Notes under the pieces: generated by a model
The model's database searches: none
What the model saw: the letters and a program-made list of their open reading frames with translations, nothing else
What the model was told of the DNA's origin: nothing
Position numbers and translations under genes: made by a program
Shown here: positions 50,501-58,650 of the stretch, piece by piece
How positions within the stretch are numbered: the stretch's first letter is position 1
Layout: each line of letters begins with the position of its first letter
Assembly (NCBI RefSeq): GCF_027942865.1
Contig: NC_134510.1
Coordinates: 20,019,209-20,083,208 of the forward strand
Direction of reading: 5' to 3'
Length of the DNA: 64,000 bases
DNA from: Odontesthes bonariensis
Lineage: Eukaryota > Chordata > Actinopteri > Atheriniformes > Atherinopsidae

Positions 50501-53500
50501 TTTATTAGAACTAGTCTTTAAATATTTCAGCACCACTTTTAGAAAAGACAAAAAAAACAAAAAACAAAACTGAGTTCTAAACTTCGTTTTTTCCTTTTTG
50601 ATGAGACAAAATGGGGTTGTTTGACCCTGCGATTTACTTTAGAAGAATAAACTAATAAAAAGACTTACAGTAGAGAAAGTCATGGGTGGGTGGGTGGGTG
50701 GTGGTGGGGTGTTTGAGGTCCTCAGCAGGTCGTATTTCTCAAGTCTCCTGCATGCTGATGATGACAGCTCCACCCATCTTCACCCCACTGACAGGAGGAA
50801 AACAAAAAAGATCACATCACAGTTAGTCATAAACACAAAAATACAGCCCAGTTGGGGTAAAATGAAAAAGTTTACAAGGCATCACTGGTTCCTGGTCAAA
50901 CCGCTGTTTGACCACAATGTTCGACCTGAGAATAAAGGCGGCGCAACCTTGTTCCCAAAATGTTTGGACAGCGGATAATCTAAGCAAAAAAAGAATGACT
51001 AACATTTCAAATCCAGTTCACAGTTTGCAAGCTCAGACCGAAAACTGTTGGTGAACCACGACACTTTCATCCTTGCCAGGTCAGATCGATTCGCAAAGTT
51101 GTTTACATTCCCCTTAACGTGCATCAAACAGCTCAAATTGACCTCAGCCAAGCACATTTTTAGAATTTTTTTTTACATTCTGCCATTCAGCTTTCCTTAT
51201 TCAAAACAATCTAAACGCATGGTGATGTCAACCAGAAATTAAACACAACAAGAATCAGCAACGTAAAGCGGGGGTCTTTGTGTGTTACATTAGTGGAGGG
51301 AGAGCAGTGTCCGGACATAAACTCAGACTTCTGGTTCCTGCTCTATTCACATGTAATTAAACACTGGATGCTTCATAACTTCAGACAAACTCTTAAATGT
51401 ACCTGAAGTGGGTGACTTATGTACAATGGAAAAAAAATATTTGTCCGTCGATCAAAGCAAATACTAAACAAGTAACATCAGCGTGGGGTATCAGAAATAT
51501 TCCCTGCTCACGGGCTCCACCCTAATCCAAGCTGCTCCAGCGTACTGCATCTCAATCCAAATGGTGGTTGTCTCGTTCAGCTCTGGCAACCCAGTCAATG
51601 CTGGCTGACTTTAAACACGTCGCTACCAATAAACTTGAAATGAAAATAATAATGAGTTGCGGGGTTAGACAGAATGGGATCGATACAGCCTTTCAAAATC
51701 TTTGCAAGAAGATAGCTGAAATGTTCTGGAAAATGTTCTGGAGTCCACCCAGACCAAAACTCTTACCGAGGGTGAATTCCTTCAGTGTTTCTCCCAACAT
51801 TACCGCTGAATTTCACTGCTACACATCCTGCTGGTGAGTCCAGTGTTGCTCCATATCTTCTTACATTTGAGTGAGTTACTGGTCTAACCAAACTGCAGCC
51901 TCACTGCCTTGTGGGATAATGTTATTTCACATACCAAGATAGGACAAATGACTTCTTCGACTGAGTCCGGCCCGGTGGCTCTTTGACGAGACTCTTAATC
52001 TAATCACTGATCAATGTCTGACCATGAAGTGAAGCTCCATCTCCATCAGGAGCGCCTGTTATCCCGCAGAAGAAAAACCAAACTGGCAAACTCTAAAACT
52101 GTCCCCATCTATAGACATTTATTCTGGATGTTTCGGCATCCCTCTCTATTCCTCTTTCGAGGCAATATAACGGCAAGATCAAAGGTGAACTTCCCTATCA
52201 AAAGAAGAAGTTAGGCTGGCGATACTGAGACATCAAACAGGCATGTGCGATTGCCTGAAATGACAAAGTGCTGTGATACAAAGTATTGTAGCTGTCATAG
52301 CTGTACGAACAAAATGGAGAAGTGCCTTGACACTGTTGGGACGAGGCAGATGCATTCATGGATCGAGATGGATTTTTTTTGTTTTGTTTTTACACTCCCG
52401 TCCAGTGCCCGCCACGGCTTTGGCTGTATGACTCAAAATAATCGAGCAGAGTTGTGAATGTTCCACAGAAAGAGAAAATATCTCTGCAGCCTGAGAGTAA
52501 AGGCAGTGAGGGGGTAGAACTACAAAAAGGCTTTTTTTGTAGACTTTTCTGACAATTCAGACTCGTATCATACACATACAAACAGAAAAGACTTTAAAGA
52601 AGCAAGCAGAGAGATTCTATGATTAAACATTACTCGGCTTTACTTGCTTTTCTCTGTCACGCTCACAGCCAGTAACAGAATGTGCCCATGAAAAAAGGAT
52701 GTTGATGTCCTAGTTCCCTTTTGAGTCGTTAACCCTATCCCTGCCCTCTGTTATGAGGAGCAGATCAATATGAAAGTCGTGACGCTGCCCAAACTGACCG
52801 GGACCTCTGTCACTGAGTCTTCTCCATCATAACCGGCACATTCTCAGAGGACTCCGAAAGCCACCGCAAGTTTGTCTTTAGGGTCGGGGCACACAGATCG
52901 AAGTGGACGTGACGCACACAACCGGTCCATGACACCAACTCCCAATTAGAGCCTAATTATTCCGACAGAGCAGAGAAATGAGCCAACCTCGCCTCGTAAA
53001 TCACCATTTGCGCTACGCTCGACGACAACTCTATAAAACCGGGATGAAGCACCTTGTTTGAAAACTTACATCACCATCCTTCACGTGGATGACACAAGCC
53101 GGGATTTTCTCCTCTTCCAAGCTTCCACAAATGCCCTGATGAGGAGCAGGAGGCACCGACTCAGGTAAAGTAGCCGTTTCAGACCGCTGAGAGGTCCTGA
53201 CTGTGTAATCTTCTGCGGAGAGCACACACCCTCCCTGGCGCGTTCTACTAGCTCTGATTCAATTACGAAGGGAGCGGAAATGGCAGCAGCTGGCTGGGTT
53301 ATGCCATCTTTAAATAGCAGATTGCTTCTCACTCCGGGGCTCGGGTTTTGGGCGCAAAAAAGCTGCCAAATCAGTGGAAGATGCTCATTAACTCCACACT
53401 TGATGACCTATGTCAACTTCCTGACATGAGACCTTCTCACAAACAATAAAAAAAAAAAAGAAGAAGGTACATAACCAATTAAATACCCGTTAGTAACTGT

Positions 53501-55912
53501 GACAGGAGGACTGAGCCGAAGCATACTTACAGGCCCAGCCAACGACAGGCATCAGTGATACGTTTGTGGACCATATAAAGAGTCCACTAGGTCAGAGCTG
53601 CAGTCCTTATCTGCAGAATGTGTGCGAGCTCTGAAACGGATGGACGAGGGCGTCTGTTCCAAATCCGGGCTGGGTGAGCGTCACCACTGAGCCTGCCCCA
53701 GAAAAGCACCACTCACCACAGGGACCAGTGGCCCACTTTTACAAGGAGCCCAAAATGCTCCTCGCCTTTGCTAAACTTTTCCTCCTCAGTGTCCCTCCAA
53801 CTTGTGTGTTGACTGCACTGCAGGGGAGCAGAATGTAACTCGTCACCATATAACGCCAAGCTGAGGTCAACCGATCACGCGCAGCCAACGTTAACATGGT
53901 ACACGTGTGTGACTTTACGTTCTTTGGGCCTGAAGCCAGGCTGTCCATCTCGGCCTGTGGCTGCTGGCTAAGGAGGGTGGGGGTGGATCGGAGACATTTA
54001 GCAGAGTGCAACGAAGGAATCTCAAGCACAGGTCGGCCTCATCTGTGGTCTAACTGAATCAATCAGGCCCAGGTGACAGCTTAACCATCATGGTTGCCTC
54101 TTAATGGCCCATTAAAGAGAGGACTTCCAATGGGAAGTGGGATGAGCAGCAACGCAAAGCAGCATTTTTTTTTCTTTCTTTCTTTTCTTGGAAGAGCAAA
54201 TTAAGTTCAGGAGCTATTAAGCTACAGTCAGATGAAACCAGAGGAAATGCTGCCTGGTGCACAGGAGAGGAGGCACCTGACCAGACCAGTAGCATGGCCC
54301 CAAGAGGTCTCATGTCATATGTGATAAATATGTGATATGTATGTGATATACGTCTATCAGTTTCACACTGGAATTAATTCAGTAACAGAGAGGCACACAA
54401 TAAAAACGCAATTATCAACGCACACCTACACACTATTTCTAGGTTTTCTTAGAAGTGTGCTCACCTGCTCGTGCACTCGGGTTTGTAACATGAACAATGT
54501 ACTGTATGGTCCTCACAGCTATATCTTGTCCTTGAAGGGAAAAAAGAAAAAGCTCTGCTGGGTTCACAGCAGACTGCGAGAAATTAATATCGACACAGCC
54601 TTTCCAGACTGCAAATTCTCGATTACACTACAATATTAAGAGTCACAGAAGCGCAGCTTTCGATGTAAAGATGATGGACCAAGTGCATCTCGTCTTCCAT
54701 CTTTGCCCTAACGATCTCCTAATCAGAAGGGAAGGGAGCGCAGATTTTTTAATTGTATCCCCGAGCTTACACAAATGTTTGACCGTTTTTTACTTCCTGA
54801 GGCAAAGCACACATTACCTTGGAGGCTGGCACGGTCTACCGCGGGGAAAGCGACAAATTGAACCGCTGTAACTCCCGGAGGAACGAGGAGAGGGACACGG
54901 AGCCGCGTTTGCTTCCAGGCTTCCAGCACCGATCCTTCCTCGCGCTCCCCGTCCGCGAGCGGATCTCGCGCCGGTGGACTGAAGATGCTGCTGAGCGAGC
55001 TCGAGACCAGAGTGAAGCCCACCAAAACGAGTCCCGACGTTTCCGGTCAAACACTTCAAAACAAAAGGACTGTCAGCGAAAGCACTCCGCGACGTTTTGT
55101 ACAAAACACCAAATGAACCCGTCATACAGACAGATAAGCTACATAGAAACTTAGGCTATAGTTCTTCCAAATATTTCAAACGTGGGCTGTTTACAAAAGC
55201 ACGAACACAACCCCCGATGTACGCAGCAATATAACTGTAACCACGTCTGAGGGCGCTTACTTTATAAGTTCAAAAGGCAACTGAAATTAGAGCGAAACGA
55301 ATTTTTTAAACATTTTTTTTCAGTCAGTACAGGGAGACTCTACAGGAGAGGCATTTTCAGAGGCCTAAAGAAATTCTAACATGACAAGATGATGATGATG
55401 ATGATGCCACACACAGCATCTACATCCTGCTGATCACACGCATCCTTTGTTGAGCATGGACGCCTGAGCAGCGCATCAGTGAAAATGGAGTTTCAGGTGG
55501 TGAAACGGCGGAACCGATTCCAGCGGGGACGCGAGCGGGGAAACAATGGCTCTGTCTTTGGCACCCGGTGGTCTGCAGCAGACCAACTCATTTCTGCGCG
55601 GCATCCCACTGCAAACGCGCATTTCACTCCCGACATCGGCTTGTTTCGTTTCGGCCAAGTTGCAGCGCAACTTGCAGGTTATTGTCTGCGGAGAACTCTT
55701 CAAACCAAAAACAAACCTCACCCAGCTCATTTGCTCCTCCAGGGCCAGCGCTCGTTCATCCCTCCTGACTCACTCCCCTCCTCCGCCGCCTCCTCCTTTG
55801 AAATCAGTTACAACCGGTACAAAAATAGCCGCCCAGTCATTTCCTCGCTTCACACTTTCCCCCTTCTTCCAGCACCCGGTCCAAACATTTTTACGCACTT
55901 ACCGGAAACCAT
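32504..55912 (-). CDS. phactr4: Phosphatase and actin regulator 4, alternative first exons
   Basis: A regulator that binds protein phosphatase 1 through its C-terminus and G-actin through RPEL repeats, linking actin state to PP1 activity. Shared coding exons from 5' to 3': 42291-42121, 41873-41793, 41049-40543, 38574-38239, 36092-35561, 34757-34465, 34331-34133, 34009-33954, 33728-33667, 33562-33425, 33257-33181, 32519-32504. All phases join. With the first exon at 45623-45563 the product is 842 residues (human 702). Landmarks: [18 protein letters not shown] (about 45-65), N-terminal RPEL (78-104), proline-rich centre, acidic tract (563-660), C-terminal RPELs (about 675-785), and a PP1-binding end closing in FHRP. 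Other possible first coding exons are at 50243-50231 and 55912-55903. The long central exons account for the extra length. Confidence 0.95.
32825..33010. repeat. Dispersed teleost repeat fragment in phactr4 intron
   Basis: Contains 'gcatttagcagatgctttta' followed by 'tccaaagcgacttaca', a phrase present in very many copies in fish genomes. The sequence after it is a diverged A/G-rich body. I cannot assign the parent class. It lies between the last two phactr4 coding exons, beside a short GATA/TA-rich stretch. Confidence 0.6.
33181..33257 (-). CDS. phactr4: phactr4 penultimate coding exon
   Basis: Acceptor atctag|GCAG, donor CAAG|gtatac. Encodes [20 protein letters not shown] and SRIYT, part of the PP1-binding C-terminal region and nearly identical to human PHACTR4. 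Confidence 0.95.
33425..33562 (-). CDS. phactr4: phactr4 coding exon: last RPEL and PP1-binding region
   Basis: Acceptor ttgtag|CTGAG, donor CAAG|gtattc, phase 0 at both ends. Encodes [18 protein letters not shown] (the core of the last RPEL motif), followed by [20 protein letters not shown] and TKLTPADK of the PP1-binding segment. Confidence 0.96.
33667..33728 (-). CDS. phactr4: phactr4 coding exon between C-terminal RPEL repeats
   Basis: Acceptor cttcag|CCAAA, donor AAAG|gtgaag. Encodes [20 protein letters not shown], the helix that leads into the last RPEL repeat. Confidence 0.95.
33954..34009 (-). CDS. phactr4: phactr4 coding exon: second C-terminal RPEL
   Basis: Acceptor tttag|GCGAC, donor CAGC|gtcagt. 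Encodes [18 protein letters not shown], a canonical RPxxxEL actin-binding motif. Confidence 0.95.
34133..34331 (-). CDS. phactr4: phactr4 coding exon: degenerate first C-terminal RPEL
   Basis: Acceptor ttccag|GTGCC, donor CACG|gtaaaa. Encodes [20 protein letters not shown] through [13 protein letters not shown]. The flanks align well with human ([11 protein letters not shown] and EEWNEIRHQIGNTLI), but where human has RPSEPEL this protein has RPCAPDR. Confidence 0.93.
34465..34757 (-). CDS. phactr4: phactr4 coding exon: acidic low-complexity tract
   Basis: Acceptor cgttag|ATCTG, donor CTGA|gtaagc. Encodes [20 protein letters not shown], a Pro/Arg-containing middle with CVIPGGN, and then long runs of Glu and Asp. 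The human protein also has an acidic stretch here, but a shorter one. The codons form an imprecise GAG/GAT repeat, so the length may vary between individuals. Confidence 0.92.
35561..36092 (-). CDS. phactr4: phactr4 coding exon: proline-rich region
   Basis: Acceptor tttcag|GGGAC, donor AACT|gtgagt. Encodes [20 protein letters not shown], a [20 protein letters not shown] tract and a His-rich run. [13 protein letters not shown] and RAHTLLFE then follow, matching human PLHIRIQQALTSP and RAHSLLFE. The proline tracts are potential SH3/WW or EVH1 ligands. Confidence 0.94.
36093..38238 (-). other. phactr4: phactr4 intron
   Basis: A 2.1 kb intron, apparently without exons. Plain sequence with a short GT repeat near 38009-38028. 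I see no recognisable transposon. Confidence 0.75.
38239..38574 (-). CDS. phactr4: phactr4 coding exon: Ser/Thr/Pro-rich linker
   Basis: Acceptor ttcag|AGTCA, donor CTGG|gtaagt. Encodes [20 protein letters not shown] and continues to [13 protein letters not shown], which corresponds to human QPPIPPPKPAHRN. It is otherwise low-complexity and poorly conserved. Confidence 0.92.
38575..40542 (-). other. phactr4: phactr4 intron
   Basis: A 2.0 kb intron that contains the tRNA-derived SINE at 39217-39454. Sequence at about 38690-39180 has repeated 'tttccattcac'-like words and looks like another dispersed fish repeat that I cannot classify. A CTCF-like word lies at 38803-38817 (see findings). Confidence 0.7.
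39217..39454 (+). mobile_element. tRNA-derived SINE with 15-bp target-site duplication
   Basis: The direct repeats aaaagtgcactaacg at 39217-39231 and 39440-39454 flank an element of about 208 bp. Its head is tRNA-like: an A-box-like TAGTGGGTTAAGCAG near 39248 and a B box ggttcgagtcc at 39306-39316. A C/T-rich unique body and an A/TA-rich tail follow. These are the parts of a Pol III-transcribed SINE. It lies in a phactr4 intron, antisense to the gene. The intact duplication suggests a fairly young insertion. Confidence 0.9.
40543..41049 (-). CDS. phactr4: phactr4 large coding exon (residues 105-273)
   Basis: Acceptor tttcag|ACGGA, donor AGAG|gtgagg. Encodes [20 protein letters not shown], in which KNGHTLPLG matches human KNGHTTPIG. 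A Gly run and a long Arg/Gly/Glu-rich stretch (for example [20 protein letters not shown]) follow. Most of this exon has no close match to the shorter human region. It is disordered-looking and rich in charged residues. Confidence 0.9.
41050..41792 (-). other. phactr4: phactr4 intron
   Basis: A 743-bp intron. I see nothing beyond AT-rich sequence. Confidence 0.8.
41793..41873 (-). CDS. phactr4: phactr4 coding exon: N-terminal RPEL motif
   Basis: Acceptor gccag|AGTTG, donor AGCG|gtaaga. Encodes [20 protein letters not shown] then KEVPDS. This is the family's N-terminal RPEL repeat (human LERKISMRKPREELVKRGVL), which binds G-actin and overlaps a nuclear localisation signal. Confidence 0.95.
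42121..42291 (-). CDS. phactr4: phactr4 first shared coding exon
   Basis: Acceptor ttttag|ATGAT, donor GAAG|gtttgt. Encodes [20 protein letters not shown], then [20 protein letters not shown] and [17 protein letters not shown]. The [15 protein letters not shown] block is the PHACTR family signature and a basic nuclear-targeting stretch. It needs an upstream exon ending in phase 1, which three candidate first exons provide. Confidence 0.95.
42292..45562 (-). other. phactr4: phactr4 intron
   Basis: A 3.3 kb intron holding the minus-orientation SINE remnant at 43195-43362, a short (AC)n near 43915-43927 and a 16-base G run at 44286-44301. I see no exon. Confidence 0.7.
43195..43362 (-). mobile_element. 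tRNA-derived SINE remnant, minus orientation
   Basis: On the minus strand the head reads gtgtggagtagcggttaaag (A-box-like), followed about 30 bases later by ggctcgaatcc (B-box-like, 43298-43308). This is the arrangement of a tRNA-derived SINE head. The body after it has no clear tail. I see no target-site duplication, so the limits are approximate and the copy is probably old. Confidence 0.6.
45563..45623 (-). CDS. phactr4: phactr4 alternative first coding exon (MGQ start)
   Basis: ATG at 45621-45623 opens [20 protein letters not shown] and ends in phase 1 at GGCG|gtgagt, joining the DDETEQ exon as NNGDDETEQ. MGQ is also the N-terminus I recall for longer isoforms of mammalian PHACTR4 and PHACTR2, which supports this as a real alternative start. 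It gives the 842-residue form. Its 5' UTR and promoter would lie above 45623 and cannot be delimited. Confidence 0.8.
45624..50230 (-). other. phactr4: phactr4 intron / alternative promoter region
   Basis: A 4.6 kb non-coding stretch. An A/G-rich (GAAA)n-like run lies at 46020-46061. The minus-strand leader of the MGQ exon should start somewhere just above 45623. I see no other feature. Confidence 0.6.
50231..50275 (-). CDS. phactr4: phactr4 alternative 5' exon (MENR start)
   Basis: A 45-bp exon with acceptor tttttcag|GAACC and donor CGCG|gtgagt. The ATG at 50241-50243 encodes Met-Glu-Asn-Arg and joins the shared exon in phase as MENRDDETEQ. Because it has an acceptor, it must be preceded by a further exon. 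The whole exon is also open in this frame, so an upstream start (for example at 55912) could read through it as [11 protein letters not shown]. Confidence 0.65.
50276..53069 (-). other. phactr4: phactr4 5' intron
   Basis: Non-coding, with a short (GGGT)n-like run near 50687-50701 and otherwise plain AT-rich sequence. I see no exon. Confidence 0.6.
53070..53212 (-). other. Possible cryptic or 5' UTR exon of phactr4
   Basis: A stretch with acceptor ctccgcag|AAGA and a strong donor GTGAT|gtaagt. One frame is open throughout ([20 protein letters not shown] ... VIHVKDGD), but it has no ATG and ends in phase 0, which does not join any known phactr4 exon in frame. If real, it is a non-coding alternative leader exon. 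It may equally be chance. Confidence 0.25.
53213..54817. other. phactr4 5' intronic sequence, no feature seen
   Basis: About 1.6 kb between the possible cryptic exon and the upstream CpG-rich block. A T-rich (CTTT)n-like run lies at 54166-54188. I see no exon or recognisable repeat. Confidence 0.55.
54818..55060 (-). promoter_or_regulatory. phactr4: CpG-rich block with candidate phactr4 5' UTR exon and promoter
   Basis: This stretch is markedly GC- and CpG-rich compared with the flanks. It ends, on the minus strand, in a consensus donor CCAAG|gtaatg at 54818/54817. Splicing to either downstream exon in the open frames hits stops, so it would act as a non-coding first exon. I read it as an alternative phactr4 promoter. 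Confidence 0.5.
55388..55406. repeat. (GAT)n microsatellite
   Basis: Six consecutive GAT units between the two CpG-rich blocks. Confidence 0.9.
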
Positions 55913-56000
55913 CCCGAGCCGGGCATCTCGGTAGTGGTAGTTCTCAGTGGGAGCCGGAGCCCCAAACACGACCCCACTTTGTGTTGTGAAGACTGCAGTA
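55480..56000 (-). promoter_or_regulatory. phactr4: CpG-rich island, probable upstream phactr4 promoter
   Basis: GC- and CpG-rich, containing the candidate first exon donor at 55903 and the pyrimidine-rich block 55763-55800. The sequence above about 56,050 returns to AT-rich composition. Long open frames on the plus strand here are explained by base composition. Confidence 0.5.
55903..55912 (-). CDS. phactr4: Candidate upstream phactr4 first coding exon (MVS start)
   Basis: On the minus strand an excellent donor, TTTCCG|gtaagt, ends this exon. ATG at 55910-55912 gives Met-Val-Ser plus one base and is in phase with both the 50275 exon and the shared 42291 exon. Another ATG at 55924-55926 (MPGSGWFP) is in phase 0 and would not join in frame, so it would act as an upstream ORF. 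The 5' UTR probably extends up to about 56,000. The exon is likely; which ATG is used is not. Confidence 0.4.
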
Positions 56001-56049
56001 CCCACCAGGCACTGCAGTGCATTGATCTGGGGAGGGGGTGAAGGAGCAG

Positions 56050-58583
56050 CATGCCGTTATGTTGTCCAGCTTCTCAGTGTGTGGGGAAAGAATAAATAAC
56101 CTATAAACTCTTTCTCCCCTGTACGTTACGAATTAAACATTTAGACCCCTACATGCAACTTTATCGTGCTCACACCTTTAGTTGGCCAATGCCGCTTTAT
56201 AAGCTGTGATAATGTAACAAAAAGTACAGTTGATATCTATCACTCAAAGTCGATATAGGAATGTGACGTCTTTTATGACTGCACTCTGAGAATATCATCT
56301 TATCAATAATTCCACTTCCTCATTTAATCTCAACACACAACCAGTTTATCTTAAGTGTAAATTAACTATCAATGATATGAAAGTGAAGCACTGTTAAATT
56401 TTTTCAGACCACAAACTGCAAGTGTGAAATCATTTATGTTCTCATCTCTTTTTATCCGGCAGGTTTTCGCTCTACAGTTTGAAAATTATTCATGTGAGAT
56501 TGTGTGTGTGTATATGTAATTGTCAGTTTCCAATCCTTTTACTTTTTGTAAAAAAACGTTTTTTTTTTTTTAAATGGATGAAACTCAAACCACAAGTGAA
56601 ATGAGACACCTGCTTGCAGGTCATGTGTCATGTAAACTGAAGATGTTCTGATCCACAGATAATTGGACATGCCAAAAGCTTCAGTGGTGTTTGTGTTGCC
56701 TCGTTATTGAGGCTTATTTAGAGATCTACTTTGGATTATTTCTCTTATTACAGAAACCGGCTTCTTCTCAGTTTCAGGTATTCATCTGACTTAGCCGATG
56801 ATTGGTGGAATCTGTTCTTTTCTTTTATCTGTTGATTGTTTTCCCTGCAGAAACTGTCCACCTGCAAAAAAAGATTTTGATCAAATGCTGCTCATCTTCA
56901 TATGTTTGCCAACTGTGACTTAGTTTGAACATATTTACAAAACGTGTGGAAAAAACTATGCCTATCCAGATGTTAGCTTTGCTGATGAGGTCCCAGGTAA
57001 AGTGTCCCTTTCCCCTGTTTGTGCTTCAGAGCTGCGCTGTGAACCAGTGCACCCTCCTGTGGCAGCTTCTCCGCTGCAGCTGGACAGACGTTTCTCCTTT
57101 TTTTCCAATTAAATTTTCACTTTTTATCTCTTTGGTATCAACATCTTTTCTTGGCTTTCACTTATCTTCATTACTGTTCAGCGACCTTTGAGATAACTGA
57201 AATTGTATCTATCGATTGTCAGCAATCTGCCCTGAGGGGGCATCTGGTTGTTGAGCCTTACCACAGGGTGTGAGGATTCAGAACTTATCCTCACCGGAAC
57301 TTTCAACAGCTGCAGATTCTCAGTAACGTCAAGGTCTTTATCATAAAGCTTAAGGCATCCATTAAGCCTGATACATTCTGGGAGTCTTTATACAGGAGTA
57401 TAGACACTAAAACCACTGTCCATTTGTTGGGTGATATCTCATTAGTATAACTGTCTTGTCTACACAAATTCTATCATATAGTAAGAGTAAAATACATTCT
57501 CTCTTTTGCATTTGCTATGCCTATAACGGTTTCTTAGTAGATCTATGAGTAAGAGCAGGAAGTCTTGAATCGGAGAATATTTATGTGATCTTATTCCACG
57601 CTGAGTATACAGCTTCTAGAGGCCATCTGCTGGCTGACTGTAGTGACCACATGCTTCTCCAGTTATTTGGAAGAGCAGATTCACCCCTCAAACAATAAAT
57701 CCAGGAGTTATACTTTAGCTTAAGAACATTTGGTGTCTGTGCATGCAGTTATAAAACACGGCTGTTATTTGTGGGAGTGTGCTTGTGAAAGCACACAAAG
57801 AATGTACTCACACAATGATATCATGGCATAAAGCCTCAGTGAACACCGCAGCACAAATACAAGGAAGCATCTGGGTCCAAGGGGAAAAACCTAAATTCAT
57901 GAATTCTCCCCTTCTTTTTTTTTTTTACCTTGTGTGTGAATATTTTATGATGCATTGTACAGCAGCTGTTCCTGGTTCAATAGTTTATCTGCATATTGTC
58001 CATAATGTTTGAGAAAATAAATGATTTAAGATAAGATCTTATTGCACTCTATGATACAGTTATTTTTGTTACGTGGATGATACTTTTCAGACCTAAAAAG
58101 ATTTTTTAGCAGAATTTCAGGCTATTGAAGTAAAGCACCAGACCGAAAGAAAAAAACCCCAAAACATTTGTGATGGAACAATTTCACACAGAGAAGTTAC
58201 ACTATAAGACTACAGCTGTAGTTATACTTATAGTGGCTGATGACTTTCCTCATTGTCATTCAGGTGAGTCAGCTTTGAAGGAAGTTTAGCATTAAGATAG
58301 AAAAGCAATCTGCATGAGCAAACTGTTTTCTTGGTCAACTTATCACCACCACACTGGCACCAATTCCCAGAAGGACAAAGTACAACGTCAGTGCTTAAAG
58401 TTCATTTTCATCAATGGTGAGACTAAGTAGAAAATACACATGATAGATTACTAATCAATAAATCCGCCCATTGTAAATGAAGAGGAAAATATAGGTAGAT
58501 ACTCTAGATACTAGATCACTTCAATATCCGGTTACCTAGAATACAAGAATATGCTGATAAAATAATTTAACGTAGTTCAGGGG
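56050..58583. other. Intergenic, no gene seen
   Basis: No exon with homology or splice support, and no recognisable transposon. Neighbours of PHACTR4 in mammals (for example MED18 and SESN2) are not detectable here. Confidence 0.55.
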
Positions 58584-58650
58584 TGAGCAATTTCTTTTTT
58601 TCCAGGAGGGCTATAAGTAGTTAAAGTCACAGAAAGGCTGCACACCAGAC
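58584..58650 (+). repeat. hAT-like terminal fragment
   Basis: The words 'caggggtgagcaatttc' and 'ccaggagggc' resemble the outer end of hAT-type repeats. The opposite end is not evident within the next kilobase. Short and diverged. Confidence 0.35.

Noticed and set aside
55479-55989. Two overlapping plus-strand open frames of about 150 codons
   Set aside because: They lie in a GC-rich CpG block at the phactr4 5' end, resemble no protein family and overlap each other in different frames. Base composition explains the openness.
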